A stretch of 64,000 nucleotides of DNA from the NCBI GenBank assembly GCA_020747065.1, contig JAGMVK010000011.1, forward strand, positions 1,302,001 through 1,366,000, given 5' to 3'. Positions within the stretch are counted from its first letter, which is position 1. Each line of letters starts with the position of its first letter. The position numbers were made by a program, and so were the translations under genes. Below are positions 34,801 through 46,993 of the stretch, one piece after another. Under the pieces are notes generated by a model. The model searched no databases, had not been told where the DNA came from, and was given only the letters and a program-made list of their open reading frames with translations. Source of the DNA: Cadophora sp. MPI-SDFR-AT-0126. Taxonomy: Eukaryota > Ascomycota > Leotiomycetes > Helotiales > Ploettnerulaceae.

Positions 34801-37800
34801 TGCTGACACTGGGTCTGCGTTTCTGATTCCGTACCCCTGGACACAGTCATGTAAGCTGTCAAAAGTCTCTCACCCGATAGGCTCAAAGACGCAATCCGGA
34901 AGCAAGCGAGATCGAGAACCCAGGCCGGCCGGCGTCGGATTTCCAGACAATATCGAAGCAAAGTAAGAAAAGTATGATATCGGAATCGGATACGAAATCA
35001 AAACCATTTACTCAGCCGAAATGCCGCGTATGCCTTCTGCACTCTTCTTTCTTTCAAGTCATCTGCAGCTGCATGTACTATACATGTGGACTTGTACATG
35101 TGAATTTGGGTGAGGCATTTCACAATTTCAGTTTCCTTTCCGTTCCGTTCCATTCCCTTCATTCCATCCCTTAGTGTGCACGCTCGCATGAAACTTCTCC
35201 ATCGCATCCGGCTGCATGGGTAGTCATAAATATGTAGATGGGGGGGTCACAGGATAGGCAAGCCCAGGTGCAGGGCAACGCAACGCAAGCATCTCGGCCC
35301 TGGCCTACTTGCCGAGCCGCATCTCGATGTTTCTGTATACGAGAACGATTTCCTTCCTTTCCTTCCATCTCATCCTTCCATGCAGCAGCAGCCAACCGCA
35401 CTTCCGTTTCACCCGCAGCCTCCATCTCGCTTACACTGATGCATGCAAGCCCTTTCACATCGCCAACATTTACCTCAAGCCACAACCACCAGGCATCAGC
35501 CAAATGATACCTCGCGCCCGAACATTCTTTACTTTCCAGGAGTCCAGGAGTCCAGGAATCAAGATGGTCTGGACTCTGAAGTGGATTTGACTCAATGCTA
35601 CTTACAGGTGGATTGGCTTGGATTGGATTGAAACTCCAGACGAAAGATGAGGAGCCTCGGCTTGTGGTATTGATGGTTCACACTGTGGATTCAAATGTGA
35701 TGAGGAGGCTGAAAACTAGGGGAAGCCTGCCGCGAACTTTTCTTCCCCCGACCAGAGGACCAGAGGTGTTAAGAATATCCCGAAGAATGGAATAGTAGTC
35801 AAAACTTTTTTAGATCTTCTGTTTCTTTATCTTTATCTTCCTCGAATGTGAAAGGAAGAATAGATACTGACGATTAGTTCTGAACTTTCTTATTTTGACC
35901 TTGGCTGGGACCAGGACCTGTACCTGTTGAGATCCAGAACTCCTTACCCTCCATTCTTTTCCTTTCCGTCGCTCTCCTTTCACTTTTCGCCAAGTCAAAC
36001 TTTGGAATTCTAGACCGTCCCCTCCTTCCTTTCCGGCTCCACAACCAAAAAAGAAAAGCAAAAATCCCGACAAAAGTTGCCCTCCCCCGTGAGAAGGAAA
36101 GAAAGAGAAAGAAGTCAAAAGCTATGCGGCTCAAAAGCTTGGCTACAGTAGCTCTACCCTACGACCCAACCCAGTCCGAGCTGTCCGCTCCACTCTTAAA
36201 AAAGTATCCTTCCCGATCCATTCACTCGGTGAGCTAGCTACCCTGATCGTCACCCTCCTCAGCTTGGAAGACCCGAAGCGTCATTGTGTTTTCGTTTCTC
36301 CGCTTTCCTGATGCTCTTTACTTTTTGAAACTCATATTGGGTTTCTGGGAAGTGTCTGGATGAGTTTGTGGTTGCATGGGAAGAAGAAGGAGTACTAGTC
36401 TTGGCTTTGGAGTGGCTCGGCGGATGGGTCGAGCCTTCAGATATTGAGACGGGTCGATCTAAGTTTAAATGAGTAGAGTTGACCGTCTTATTGTGCTGGT
36501 GCTGCTGGGAGTTTTGCCTTTTTCATCTTTAGCTACTTCTACTGGAGTGGAACTCCGTCGTGTTTTCGTATTTCTGGAAGGGACTGCAAGGGTTCTGTCT
36601 CTACCACGCGTGCTTGGATCTTGTTACTGGCTTATCTTGGGGGTAGGTAGTCAAGGAACTAGGAAGCCAAGATTTCCAATGAGGTTGACTTCTGCCTTTC
36701 GATGCATGATGCATATGTCTGATGCTCTAGCATCGTCATTGCCAATCGGAACATTCTCCTATGTGTCCTCCCTGAGTCGCAATGCCTCTACAATGAAGAC
36801 TCTAGAGGGAGAAGCGCTTTGGGAAGGCGACCTTGTACTTGTATTCGTTCGGCACAGGATGAAGCGTGAAGAGAGCGGAAGATGTATTTACCGGTTGTCA
36901 AAGGTAGCGGTACTACATCGAATAGTCTGGACCTGATGCAGAGGATTAGGTCTTATGCTAGTAGCTTCATTTGTGCTGAATATGAGATTTGTGGGAGAGC
37001 TCGAGTTGTGTTGTTATCTGGTAGTACCGATGTTATCATGAGTAGAACTTTTCATGATCTTGGCGCTTGGAAGGGATACTCGCTACTGTGTGTCTATAGG
37101 AGATTTCTCTATGATACCCGTTCGCTCAATAGTAGTTCCATCAGCCGCCATCAAGGCTAAAGTCAAGCTCCTGGAGCCGAGAGGCTTTCCTAAGCGAGTC
37201 TGGTTCTAGCCTCAATAAACATAACCCAAATTCAGTTGATCTAGGACTTTGCTCCTTTGACATGCTTCTCACATTGAGAAACAATCGACAAAAAGTTACA
37301 TCATTGGCCCATATGAAATGGGGCTATGTTTCTCAATGCAAAAATCAGTGCACTGCGATTCTCGTCAACAACGCAATGCTGCTATGCTTACTTATCCAAG
37401 CCACTTTACACATTCTTCTCGGCTGGTTATGTAAACCGACCCTCACCAAATACAACCACATTACTACCGTCTACCAGAATGAAACAAAGAAAAGAATGTA
37501 TGCAAATTGATCCCTTGCTGACCTAGTACCTCCCTCCTCAACAGGCATAAAAGCAGCACCCCATCCCAAAAAATGCCAAACAAGGATATGGAGCTGAGCC
37601 AATGGGAGAAAGTACACGATCGGATAGGAATCAAAAGAGGACATCGTTTGCAGAAGCAAAGGTACCGTACGTTAGTACAGACCGAACGAGAACGGAAGCA
37701 ATTCTTCATTCCCAACTGCAGTATATGACCGCAGCAGAATTGGCTTGCTGACACGACATGAACCTCCTCGACCCACATCCAAGCTAACCACACAAACCAT

Positions 37801-39405
37801 AGCTTCCAACTGGCTACGCAAATCCATCCTCTGCGCCAATCCACAATTCTCGAACCAGATATTTCCCTTTCCGGAAGTTCTGGAAAAGCCATGGAAAGAT
37901 GTTTCTTTGGGTCCCGTCTTGGAAACGTGCGTGGTAGGGATGGATGCAAGGGACTGACTGTGATCCATCGTTCTAGGAGATTGTGGTTCCTCTGCGCTAG
38001 AACGATAGAATATGCAGAGAACATGCATGGAAGGACGGGAGAAGAGCGAGCGGTAAGGGGGGATGCCTTTTGTGTCAGCCGCCGGGCAGGAAATTTGATG
38101 AGTAAGTCTCTGATAATGAATGGATGGGTATCTGGTTGGTTGGTTTGTGGTATGAAGAGGGATAGCGGGCCGGTCTCGTTGTGGATGTCGGCTTTTGGTG
38201 GTGTATGTGCATGAGTGAGTGCATAGAGGAGATAGGGAGAGATCATCTGTGGGATGTGGCTTGGATGGTTGGTATGCAAGGTGCTTATGAGAGGGTGGAT
38301 GTGGGAAAGTCGACTTCGTATCCCGTCGTGTTGTGTTAAGCGAGGCTTGGGAAGCGAATGAAACAAGGGAAAAGGAATAGGCAGGAATGGGAAGGAGTAA
38401 TGAGAATGAGGAAGGTTACATGAGAGTAGAATTTTCATGTGTGAAGGTTGAGACGTTACTTTTGAAGCGGATTGCATGAGGATGGAGACAGAAAAATTGT
38501 TGATCCATTAGATGCTTTCTCGAGGAGACTCGTGCAAGTTCAACAAAGATGCATGTGCAAGGCAACATGAACGACGATTGATGATGGGTAAGGACAAAAT
38601 TGAGACGGGGCTTTGTTTTCAACACTTTGAATTTCTCTCTGCTCACAATATAATGCGTCTACTTGCGCAATACCATCTTTCTCCTCCGTATGTACCGCTC
38701 TTTCGCCCCTTCACTTGCTCGCTCGCTGTCTGGCTCCAGTGCGAAATCTACGCGACTTGGATTAAACGCCCGGGAAATCAACCAAAATCAAAACAAAGGA
38801 CAATTATCTATACAATGACTCTCTTTTCGCTTTTCTCCTTCTTCCGCCTCGCTCTGAAGTAGGAGGAAGGGAGTCGCTGCGGCACGTCCCCGAGTCTGTC
38901 AATGGTATCAAAGAAGCAAGCGGCAAGCAATGAAGTTCATCCAATCCCGTCATACAATCTCTCCTCTCATGCTTCTAGCATCTCGCATCTCGCCCCTCTT
39001 GAATCAAATGCCCCTCCAACACACACACACACACTCTCTCTCTCTCTCGCGCGCGCGCGCGCGCGCGCGGTCAATTGAAAGGAAACTTGGTAGCATCCGC
39101 AGCAACCGGGGAATCAATCAACCAATCAAGCAACTCAATCCGCACTCAGTTAAAACGGTAAGAAAAGGATCTAACCAAGGAAAGTCGTAATATCATGAGG
39201 GTTAGCGAGAAGGAAAAGAGAAATTTCAGGTCCGTATCGGACAAATTGTATGTGTATGCCTGTGCTTTGCCCAGCAACCTGCGAATCCAGAATACAGGCA
39301 CCACCGTCAAGGCGCGTAGTACAAAAATACACATCGCCGGGCCGCCTGCTACGCCAATGTAAACAAAAGAAATGAAAAGGCTTGCTCGCTCAAGACTCAT
39401 TTGAA
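31810..39405. other. 7.6-kb gene-free space
   Basis: This is the largest empty stretch. The longest frame, 337 codons at 37464-38477 minus, has compositional Ser/Pro/His bias and no motif. A 155-codon frame at 36469-36936 plus starts with a hydrophobic segment but has no other support. The sequence has many short tandem runs, GTAC-centred palindromic clusters (around 34,175-34,240 and 37,660-37,680) and purine/pyrimidine-skewed blocks. Unspliced or long non-coding transcripts are possible but cannot be judged from sequence. Confidence 0.5.
39019..39069. repeat. Compound (AC)n-(TC)n-(GC)n microsatellite
   Basis: About 50 bp in which AC repeats pass directly into TC repeats and then into about 11 GC repeats. 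Alternating GC and AC tracts can form left-handed Z-DNA. It lies 340-390 bp beyond the TeaR stop codon. Confidence 0.95.
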
Positions 39406-41035
39406 TCACATCACAGCACAACATCCGCAACCTCCCTTCTTGGAATCTTCAGGCGGATCTTGTACTCTGATAGGCGCTTTGGGACTTTGTTGGGGACCTA
39501 CACCCATAGGTGTACCAGAATGGATTTTTGGCATCGTTGAATAGCTCCCGGTTCCGGCAGTACCTGGTCGTCCTGTGCTCAGAGCAGGACTCTTTGGACC
39601 TCGTAATGGCCACTCTGGATCCAGAGACTGTTCGGTTTTCTTCTCCGCTTCTGACGCGGCTGCCGGAGCTGCTGGTGGTTCTGGTGTACGGGGATTCTCG
39701 TCGTTCAAAGGCCGGAAATCTGTGTCATAGGTATTCCCAAATTTGCCTTCCTTCTCCCACTGCTCCTGCTGTAACCGTCTGGCAACTGTTGGAAGAAGTT
39801 GTTGATCGGGTGGTAAACGAGGGTCAGGTTTGAACATTGTTGCCAGCCACGGTGGATCTCCCTCAGGACGCTTGCTGATGCTGTTGCTTGGCCCAAGCTC
39901 GCCAGATCGAGTTGGCGGTCTTTGGCCGGTTGCATTGACTTGATTTGAACCAGACCTCGTTTTGGACCGCTGGGAGGCAGAGGCAGCGCGGTTTGCAGGT
40001 GCTGAGCCTTTTTTCAAAGGCGTCTTCTTAGTTGGAGAATTTTCGGATAGTAGTCGTTTGGCAGGAGTTGGTGTCGCTGTGGGATCTTCACTTCCCTTAA
40101 TGCTTTGGCTGCGTCCGCGTGATTTAGAATATAGTATCGAATCCTCCTCCACGAGGCCTGATCTGCGAATCGGGGTGTCACGCTCCAGATGTTGGAATGG
40201 TATAGGAAGAGGACTGGTCTTCATGACCGGTATTCGTGAAACACCTTTCACTCCCCCACTAACATCCTGGTACACATCCCCTTGGTCTTCAGCAGCTTCT
40301 TCCGGCAGACGTAAATCCCACACATTATTATCCCGTGCCTCGTCTTCTTCGGTGGGAAATGAGCCAACGCGCTGCCGCTTTTGTGCCTGCTCGCTCCTTG
40401 ATCCGTTTCCTTGCTGGTCTCGACTGTGCTCTCGTCGACTTGATTTGCTAGGTGCCCGAGCCCTCGGAAGAATTATGCCTGCAGCTTGAAGTTCCTGGCT
40501 TTCAATACGCGCGAGTTTGTCTCTATGTATCCAACGCGATCGTTCCGGATCGTCATCCTCGAATAGCTCTGCACCGGCCTGCTTTGCATCACTGTAATCG
40601 ATGCTATTTATCCCGCTTCTGTTCGGTCCGTAGAGATCGAGTAAACTATCTGGTGCACTTCCAGTCTCGCTGATACTGCTATCCTTCCGATTCAACGCAT
40701 TCACTCGTGCGGGGGCCAAATATCCACTCTCTGCAGAACGCGTCGAATTGGTATCGGGTCTTCGCTGTGTCAGATCTGTTCGGGAGTTTTGGTGGCCCAG
40801 GGCATGACCATTCGTGTGAGACAGAGGTGGTTTGCTGTATTCCGCTAGTTTTTGGGGATTCTAGAGAGAGGCTTGGTCAGCATATGCTCAAAGCATGGAA
40901 TTGAGCGGCTCTAGGCTCTCCAATACTGACTTCTGATTGTGATGGCACAGCGTAATTCCACGATTGCTGGCCTCCGTGTGAACTGCTTGGAGGTGTGAGG
41001 GAAGTTGGGGCTTGCGGCGCGGAGACCGCAGCCAT
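39406..41035 (-). CDS. teaR: Cell-end marker receptor TeaR
   Basis: Two exons (41035-40931, 40860-39406) give 519 residues. The 70-nt intron (GTCAGT..CTCTAG) joins VPSQSE to NPQKLAEY in phase 0. The protein is mostly polar and disordered. A conserved block ESGYLAPARVNALNRKDS precedes the acidic SLLDLYG segment. A second conserved block near residues 370-430 includes EGDPPWLATMFKPDPRLPPD. The C-terminus ends GCGCCAVM, a CaaX box (CAVM), with neighbouring cysteines available for palmitoylation. In Aspergillus nidulans TeaR is the prenylated membrane anchor at hyphal tips that captures the kelch-repeat protein TeaA delivered by microtubules, like Mod5 in fission yeast. The CaaX end and the conserved blocks are seen here; the role comes from the family. 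It is divergent from the metallophosphoesterase gene, 1.1 kb away. Confidence 0.85.
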
Positions 41036-42132
41036 CTTGACTTCAGGCTTCTCTAACCCAAAGTTGAAGGTATCAATCTTTATGACGGTGTTTCGTGGTG
41101 TAGTAGGAGCGTCGTCCGCAAACGAGGATCGGCGTGGCTTTGACTAGGCGAAGCAAGGGCAGGAGAATGTCTCTGAAGATACAGAATAGACTCAAACGAG
41201 AGACGGAAAGAAATCGCCAGCAGATATGGTCTTGTGAGGATCCAGACAATACCAGAATCGTCACCAAAGATCCAAACCGGACAATTGATAGAAGGAAGGG
41301 TCTGGTCTCCTAGGGCGGAGGACGTGCGTTGAAGTCCCGGCGGTGGCGCGAAATAGGAACAATTGCCCAGAAAGAGTGAGATCGAAGAAGTGATTGCGCA
41401 GGAGAGTAAGTCCAGAGAGGATTCTTGACGTGTGCAGGCGGCCAGGCGCAGGGGAGGTGGTCGAGAAGTGAGGTTTCGTTTGGCTTCCTTTACTGCTGCT
41501 GCTTGCGAAAGGGGACAGCCAAGAAGGAAGCTCAAATGTTGTCTTGCCGCATTGGAAGCATTTAGCGACCGGGGCTAGTTAGAATGGGGGGGTTAAAGGC
41601 CGAGGCTGGGCTGGCTCGCTGGCGATTCGCATCAACAACAAAGAAAGGGAGAATAAAAGACGACATCCATGACAGAGCCCAACGATATAATAACAGACTT
41701 ATGTATCAAAGCATGTCAACGGCATTGATTAATCCTATCCACAATCATGCAATCTAGGACATCCTGTGTGTTCCCTTCAGACAATCAACCGCATCGCAGT
41801 TACGAAATTTGATATATCCTCACGGGTCGCTCTAGAGTCCCATCCCAGCCTGCGCACCCCGAACAGACTCGACCAGTCCTTTAACCTCCGTTCGGCGCAT
41901 CTTGCATCTCCAATTTCCAAGCTCACAGTCTGCCAATCCGCGATTTTGCCAATCTGCTGAGTGGTCTGAACATGGAAATATGGCTTGCATGAGTCACCAT
42001 AGCTGAGAAGCAACTCTCGAATACCTGGCATTAATTCTATTGAACACTGCTTGTTAGACTGGCCAATGTTCCAAGTCTAGTACAGCACATATTCTACGCC
42101 TTCTTCGAGTTAGATCGGCTTCCCTTTCCATC
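41036..42132. other. Divergent intergenic region
   Basis: This region separates the starts of TeaR and the metallophosphoesterase. A 151-codon minus-strand frame (41080-41535) lies in the presumed TeaR leader and has no motif. It probably contains both promoters. Confidence 0.5.
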
Positions 42133-43240
42133 ATGCCCGACACGCAGCCAACAACACGCAGAACCCGATTTGTTTGTATATCGGATACTCACAATGGCTG
42201 CCCTGGAGGAGCATTCAAGCTACCCAAGGGAGACGTTCTCATACATGCTGGAGATATGACCAACCAAGGTTCTTTTTCGGAACTAAAAAAGACCGTAGAC
42301 TGGCTGGAGGAAGCAGACTTCGAGAAGAAAATCATTGTTGCTGGTATGCATACTCATGCTTCACCTACTTCCCTGGATGGTGGATCTATAGTCACCTGTC
42401 CGGTTTGGTTGTCCAACGGCTTTCTAGCACATTACTGGTTGTATATTCTACTCGTTATATAGTTTTGAAGCATGGCATTTACATCATAACCTATTCATAC
42501 ACAGGTGCAAATCACTAACAGACATAGGCAATCACGACATTACTCTAGACTCCGACTTCTATTCCCAGTATGGTCCATCCTTCCACAATCAAAATCCCCA
42601 GGACCCAAGACGTTGTCAAGAGCTTTTGGAACAGTCTCCTTCGATTACATGGCTCAAGCACGAAGCAGCTGTAGTCAACCTCACCTCCCCCACTGGTCCC
42701 CGGACAACATTCAAAATATTTGGTTCTCCTTACTCTCCTGCAGACGGGATGTGGGCCTTTGGATACAATGCCGATGAAGCAAAGCACATTTGGGATCCCA
42801 TACCTCTCGATGCAGATATCGTTCTTACACATACCCCTCCGATAAACCACGTCGATCAGAGAACATATGGACAGTCGGTGGGATGTAAAGTCTTGCGCGA
42901 AGCGTTATGGAGAGTTCGACCAAGGATGGCGATATGTGGCCATGTCCACGAAGGAAGGGGTGCTGAACATGTTCTCTGGGAACTTGGAGACATTAACCAC
43001 GAGAAGTACGAAAACAGGGTGGAACGGTGGGAAGACTCGGGCCGAAACAACAAGCAGATTTCACTAGTCAATCTTACAGCTAAAGGGCGAAATCCGCTTA
43101 ATAACGATGGTGCGCTGGGACGGAGGGAAACGTGCATTATCAATGCAGCTATCGCAGCCTCGAGCTATCCTCACACGGGCGGAAGAAAGTTCAACAAACC
43201 TATAGTGGTCGATATCGATTTGCCAGTGTGGAAGGACTGA
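42133..43240 (+). CDS. Calcineurin-like metallophosphoesterase (MPPED-type)
   Basis: Two exons (42133-42343, 42528-43240) give 307 residues. The 184-nt intron is long for this window and sits exactly inside the GNHD motif (G|GC AAT CAC GAC). The metal-binding signature is complete: SDTHN (Asp18, His20), HAGDMTNQG, GNHD, THTPP and GHVHEGRG. The spacing and the FGSPYSP block match the MPPED1/2-like group of small phosphodiesterases, whose substrates in fungi are unknown. There is no signal peptide or membrane segment, so a cytosolic location is likely. The last 60 residues, with a TCIINAAI segment and a VVDIDLPVW end, also fit the family. The start is the first ATG in frame just before RTRFVCISDTH. 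Confidence 0.92.
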
Positions 43241-44522
43241 TCTTCTTGCAATCCAATCGATACCGTCTCTGATAGCATGACCCCTTTCCCAGTTTGCTTG
43301 TCAGGCGTCAGTTGAAGGAATCACACCACAAAGACCGTCTTGCTGTACTGAGTGTGATCGAGGGCTGGCAACGGCCACGGTGATGTCAAGAGAGACGGCC
43401 ACGAAGGCACACAATTACTACTCCCTGGTTTTGCGATCTGGGCTTTGCGGCACCATGGACCCAAAGTACTTCTCTATGGTACTTTCCCTTGAAAAGCTTG
43501 CATCACTATGGCTTACCATTCGATATCCTCCCAGGTCAATTGGAACGGAATCATACCCAAAGTTTTCTCTTTTTCCTTCTAGCTGCCCGGTGCTATATTG
43601 GGGCGACTCGATCCATCTTGTCATTGCCACGTTCCCCATTGCCTGGCTAAGGCGCGTTGCGTTGATGCCGTTGCTGGAAGGAATAACGAACAAAGTTCTA
43701 ATCATTAGCATATGGACGGGCCAATTTTTAATCACATCTCTATCAGCCCTAAAGTATGTTGTCAGATCTGTATCGTGTTAGTTAGCATACGCTATCTATG
43801 TCTTAACATCCGGTTCAGCACTAATATCTCGCCTCCAGAAGTTCATCCAGCTAGTGCTTTAACATTGAGGATGCAATGGAAAAAAAACTTTGCGTCTAGC
43901 CATCAAACAGATCTCTTCATACATACCAGCCTTTTTCCTCCGAGGTTGACTACTAGCTACAAGCTACAAGTGCGAGAGGTGGAGGTTACTATTTCTCCAC
44001 ATCGAGCTACAGGCGTAGCTATGCTTCAATACTTTACTCCTCAAACCCCATTGAATTACTAAGTGAGATGCCCATCATGTCAAGTTTCTATTAAGTCTTC
44101 TTGCGTGCCACGGTTCTGTTGTAGCAGTCGAGCTTATGTTCTCGAAATTGTTGCTATGCCTCACTTCAGGACCGCTACGGCCCTTGTTCTAACTCTACTG
44201 CTGGCTGCAACACTACTGGCTACAGATCATCCCAATCACGCGGACTTAGACCGGCTCAGACCTGTGATGCACTTGTCACTAATCGTTGTTGACGTCGTCC
44301 ACAGTATCCAGGCAAGCTCCTCGAGCCTAAAGTAGGTCGCTTCTGTTGAGAATGAAATTTCCAGTACTTCCCGAGACCCTTCCTCTTTCCCTTCCGCAAC
44401 CTTCATTGCAAATCTCTCGGTCTTCCAAGAAGCCACAATCCTCGTAAGCAATCCTCGCTGCTTCCATCGATACCTGAGACTAAACATCCATCTTATTCAT
44501 TCAGTGACGCCGTCTGTTCAAC
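43241..44522. other. Intergenic, one weak small secreted-type frame
   Basis: No supported gene was found. From an ATG at 44156 to 44335 a 59-residue frame begins with a good signal-peptide-like segment (ALVLTLLLAATLLA) but has no cysteines in its tail. It also overlaps the promoter region of the next gene, so I do not call it. The remainder is featureless. Confidence 0.4.
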
Positions 44523-46993
44523 ATGGCAAGATCAGCTCCGTTTGTGCTTTTACGCTGCATCGCATTGCTTTTCTTGTTCCGAGTCGCATCCTGCTCACCA
44601 ATTGCCAATCATGATGAGCCCAGTCGCGATACAGCTGAAGTTGACAGAATTTTGGATTTCGTCGGCAATGGCGGCGCAACAGACCCAGACAATGTTGACA
44701 CCGCCGCCATCAAGGCTACCTCTACCTCCGAACCGGCCACCAAGATTGCTGCCAACGAACAGCCAATGCGTGAATCCATAACTTATGTCACCCAGGAAGC
44801 GATCGATGCCTATGAGAAACACGGCGACTGCCACCCTGCCTTCTTCGACGTCACCAGTGAGAATCTTCGTCAGGCAAACGTATCCCTCTGGTACAATGAG
44901 TTCATGACCGCGAAGGCAAAGGCCGATCCCGAGGCATACAAGCGGTTCGGAGAATTTTCTCTCTTCGCTCGAGAGATCATGCAAACTTCCGACTTCGAAT
45001 GCAACCTTCAATCCAAAGGTTGCAATCGCATACCTTCTTGCAAAGATGTCACTAACCACCTTGAGAGGCGGAACTTGGGCCTCTCCACTGCTGAACTTTT
45101 GGATCAAACGAAAAAAATCTACCTGACGGTTAAGCAAATGGATTCCATCACTAAGTATATCTCGAACATGCATGTACGTACCGTTTATGGCTTCCTTATG
45201 CACTGGACTGACTAAAGACAGGAACTCCTCAGCACCGTACAATCTAACATTGATGGAATCATCATGTCCATCATTACCGATTTCACTACACAGTCAAGCA
45301 CAGATAGCGAAATCGCTTGCATGCTTCTCAAATTCGCATACGAAATGGCTTTTCAGATCGTGCAAACGGCCTTTTCATTCGGTCTTGGTTCAATTCCCAA
45401 CGGAGCTGGAGATTACGTTCTTGCTGGTGACAAGATTATCAAAGCAGGACAGAATAAACAGCAACAGGATTTTGCTGCTAACAGTCACTGGATTTGGACC
45501 GGTATAGATCTCGTCCACTCGGTTGCGCAGATGGAAATGCAAATTGAAGGGATGAAATGGACTGATGAGTGGTACGGTGCAAATGCGGAAATGGAGCAGA
45601 AAAACTACCATCTCGTCATGGCGCAAGCCTATGTTGGTGGATTGTGCGCTGAAGTGGGTGGAGATATGCCAAATCAGAACTGGGAGCGAGCAACCAAGAT
45701 GGCCTCGTATGTGTCCAAAGCTTTCATGGACATGAGAGCCGTTTTGGAGAGACTGATGAAGGCCCTCTCCAACGGAAGCGAAATGGAGAATGGTGTATCA
45801 TACTTCGCTTTGTACCTGGAGCATGACGAGATGTTCAACGCTCTACAGCGTCTCAAGCAAGGCCACTCCGTCTACGAGAGGTATTTCACAACCATTGCCG
45901 AGCGTTGGAACTTCTTGCTAACTGCCTCCAGTATCATGACCCAGCGTTTCAAAGAGTCGCTCATCACATCTGCCTTGGCCAACAGCAAATGCTACCAGAA
46001 GTGTGCCAACAGACCTGGTGATTTGAAAGCTCAAGATGCCTGCAAGTCCAAATGGGCGAACGTTGATAGCCGATACTGCCCAGAGGAGGACGAATTCACC
46101 GCTTGCCAGGTACAATGCTTCACTACACAGACTGTTGGCAACCGTGAGAGAACCCTCATCGGAAAGATGGCTCTACCACAATACGCGCTCTCGGTAAAGC
46201 AATTGCTCAAGGACTCTCTGCACCACTACCACGAGACTGGCAATACACAACCCGCACTCGGACAGCTGGCAGGAAACGGATCCAGCGACATCCTAACTTT
46301 GGAACGGACTCTCAATTCTGAAGTTAGCGGTCTCGCATTGCCTGTCTGCTACTCAACTAGTGTCAAGCTCGCCGAATTCGACGACAAAGTCCACTTTGGA
46401 ATGAAGTACAATCAGAATCAACAGTTCCCATGTACTTGCGGTGACTGGAGATCGAACGAGACACCAGGCTTTATGGCGAGATTGGGATTAGCTGCCAACC
46501 AGTCTGATTTCCAAACTGGTGCTGCCAAAGAGCTGTTCACTCAGATCTGCCCACACGTAAGTCAGGCCCCTCTCCCCGACTTCTGCCAGACAAAACAAAA
46601 CACAACACAAACTAACACCTCTCTCCTCAGAACCTCAAGCACCTCCCGCCCCTCAGCCGCTTCCTCGCCTACTGCAGCCTCGGCATCCAATTCCCCGACA
46701 AATCCACCGGCAAAGGCCCAGCTTCCTACCCTTCCAGCCACCCCGACCACTGGGTGCACAACATGCACCAGATCCACACCGGGCGCGGAGCTCATCGCCA
46801 CTGCGACATCATCCGCGAGCAGGTCAAAGAGATGGATGAGAAGGCGGGCAATACGGCGTTCTGTAAGAAGGTCACGCCGGAGATGGCGGAGGTTATCAAC
46901 CAGGGGAGGGCGCACGCGGAGAATTCGAGGGGGAGCTTTGTGGTGAGCTATAAGGAGGCTTGTAAGAAGTGGTTGAGGAATAATAGGGCGTAG
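44523..46993 (+). CDS. Large secreted cysteine-rich protein of unknown function
   Basis: Three exons (44523-45173, 45222-46556, 46631-46993) give 782 residues. The introns are canonical (GTACGT..GACAG, 48 nt; GTAAGT..CTCAG, 74 nt) and both are phase 0. The N-terminus is a clear signal peptide ending near VASCSP. The mature chain is predicted to be mainly helical, with amphipathic stretches such as EIACMLLKFAYEMAFQIVQ. It has about 20 cysteines, concentrated in a block around residues 470-515 (KCYQKC..ACQVQC) and in PCTCGDW. It also has NxS/T sites. I do not recognise the family. It is probably extracellular and disulfide-bonded. The third exon in its own frame is well conserved in style (HWVHNMHQIHTGRG), so the model is likely right. 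No partner gene lies nearby. Confidence 0.8.

Noticed and set aside
36469..36936. 155-codon frame beginning with a hydrophobic segment
   Set aside because: The signal-like start is not followed by any ordered or conserved region, and no splice continuation was found.
37464..38477. 337-codon open frame, minus strand
   Set aside because: Compositionally biased (Ser/Pro/His/Leu), no motif and no family resemblance. It lies in a long non-coding stretch and overlaps several equally empty frames.
41080..41535. 151-codon minus-strand frame upstream of TeaR
   Set aside because: No motif. The TeaR start at 41035 with its intron explains the coding signal, so this is probably leader sequence.
44156..44335. 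59-residue frame with a signal-peptide-like start
   Set aside because: Tail without cysteines or motif, and a position in the presumed promoter of the secreted orphan; insufficient support.
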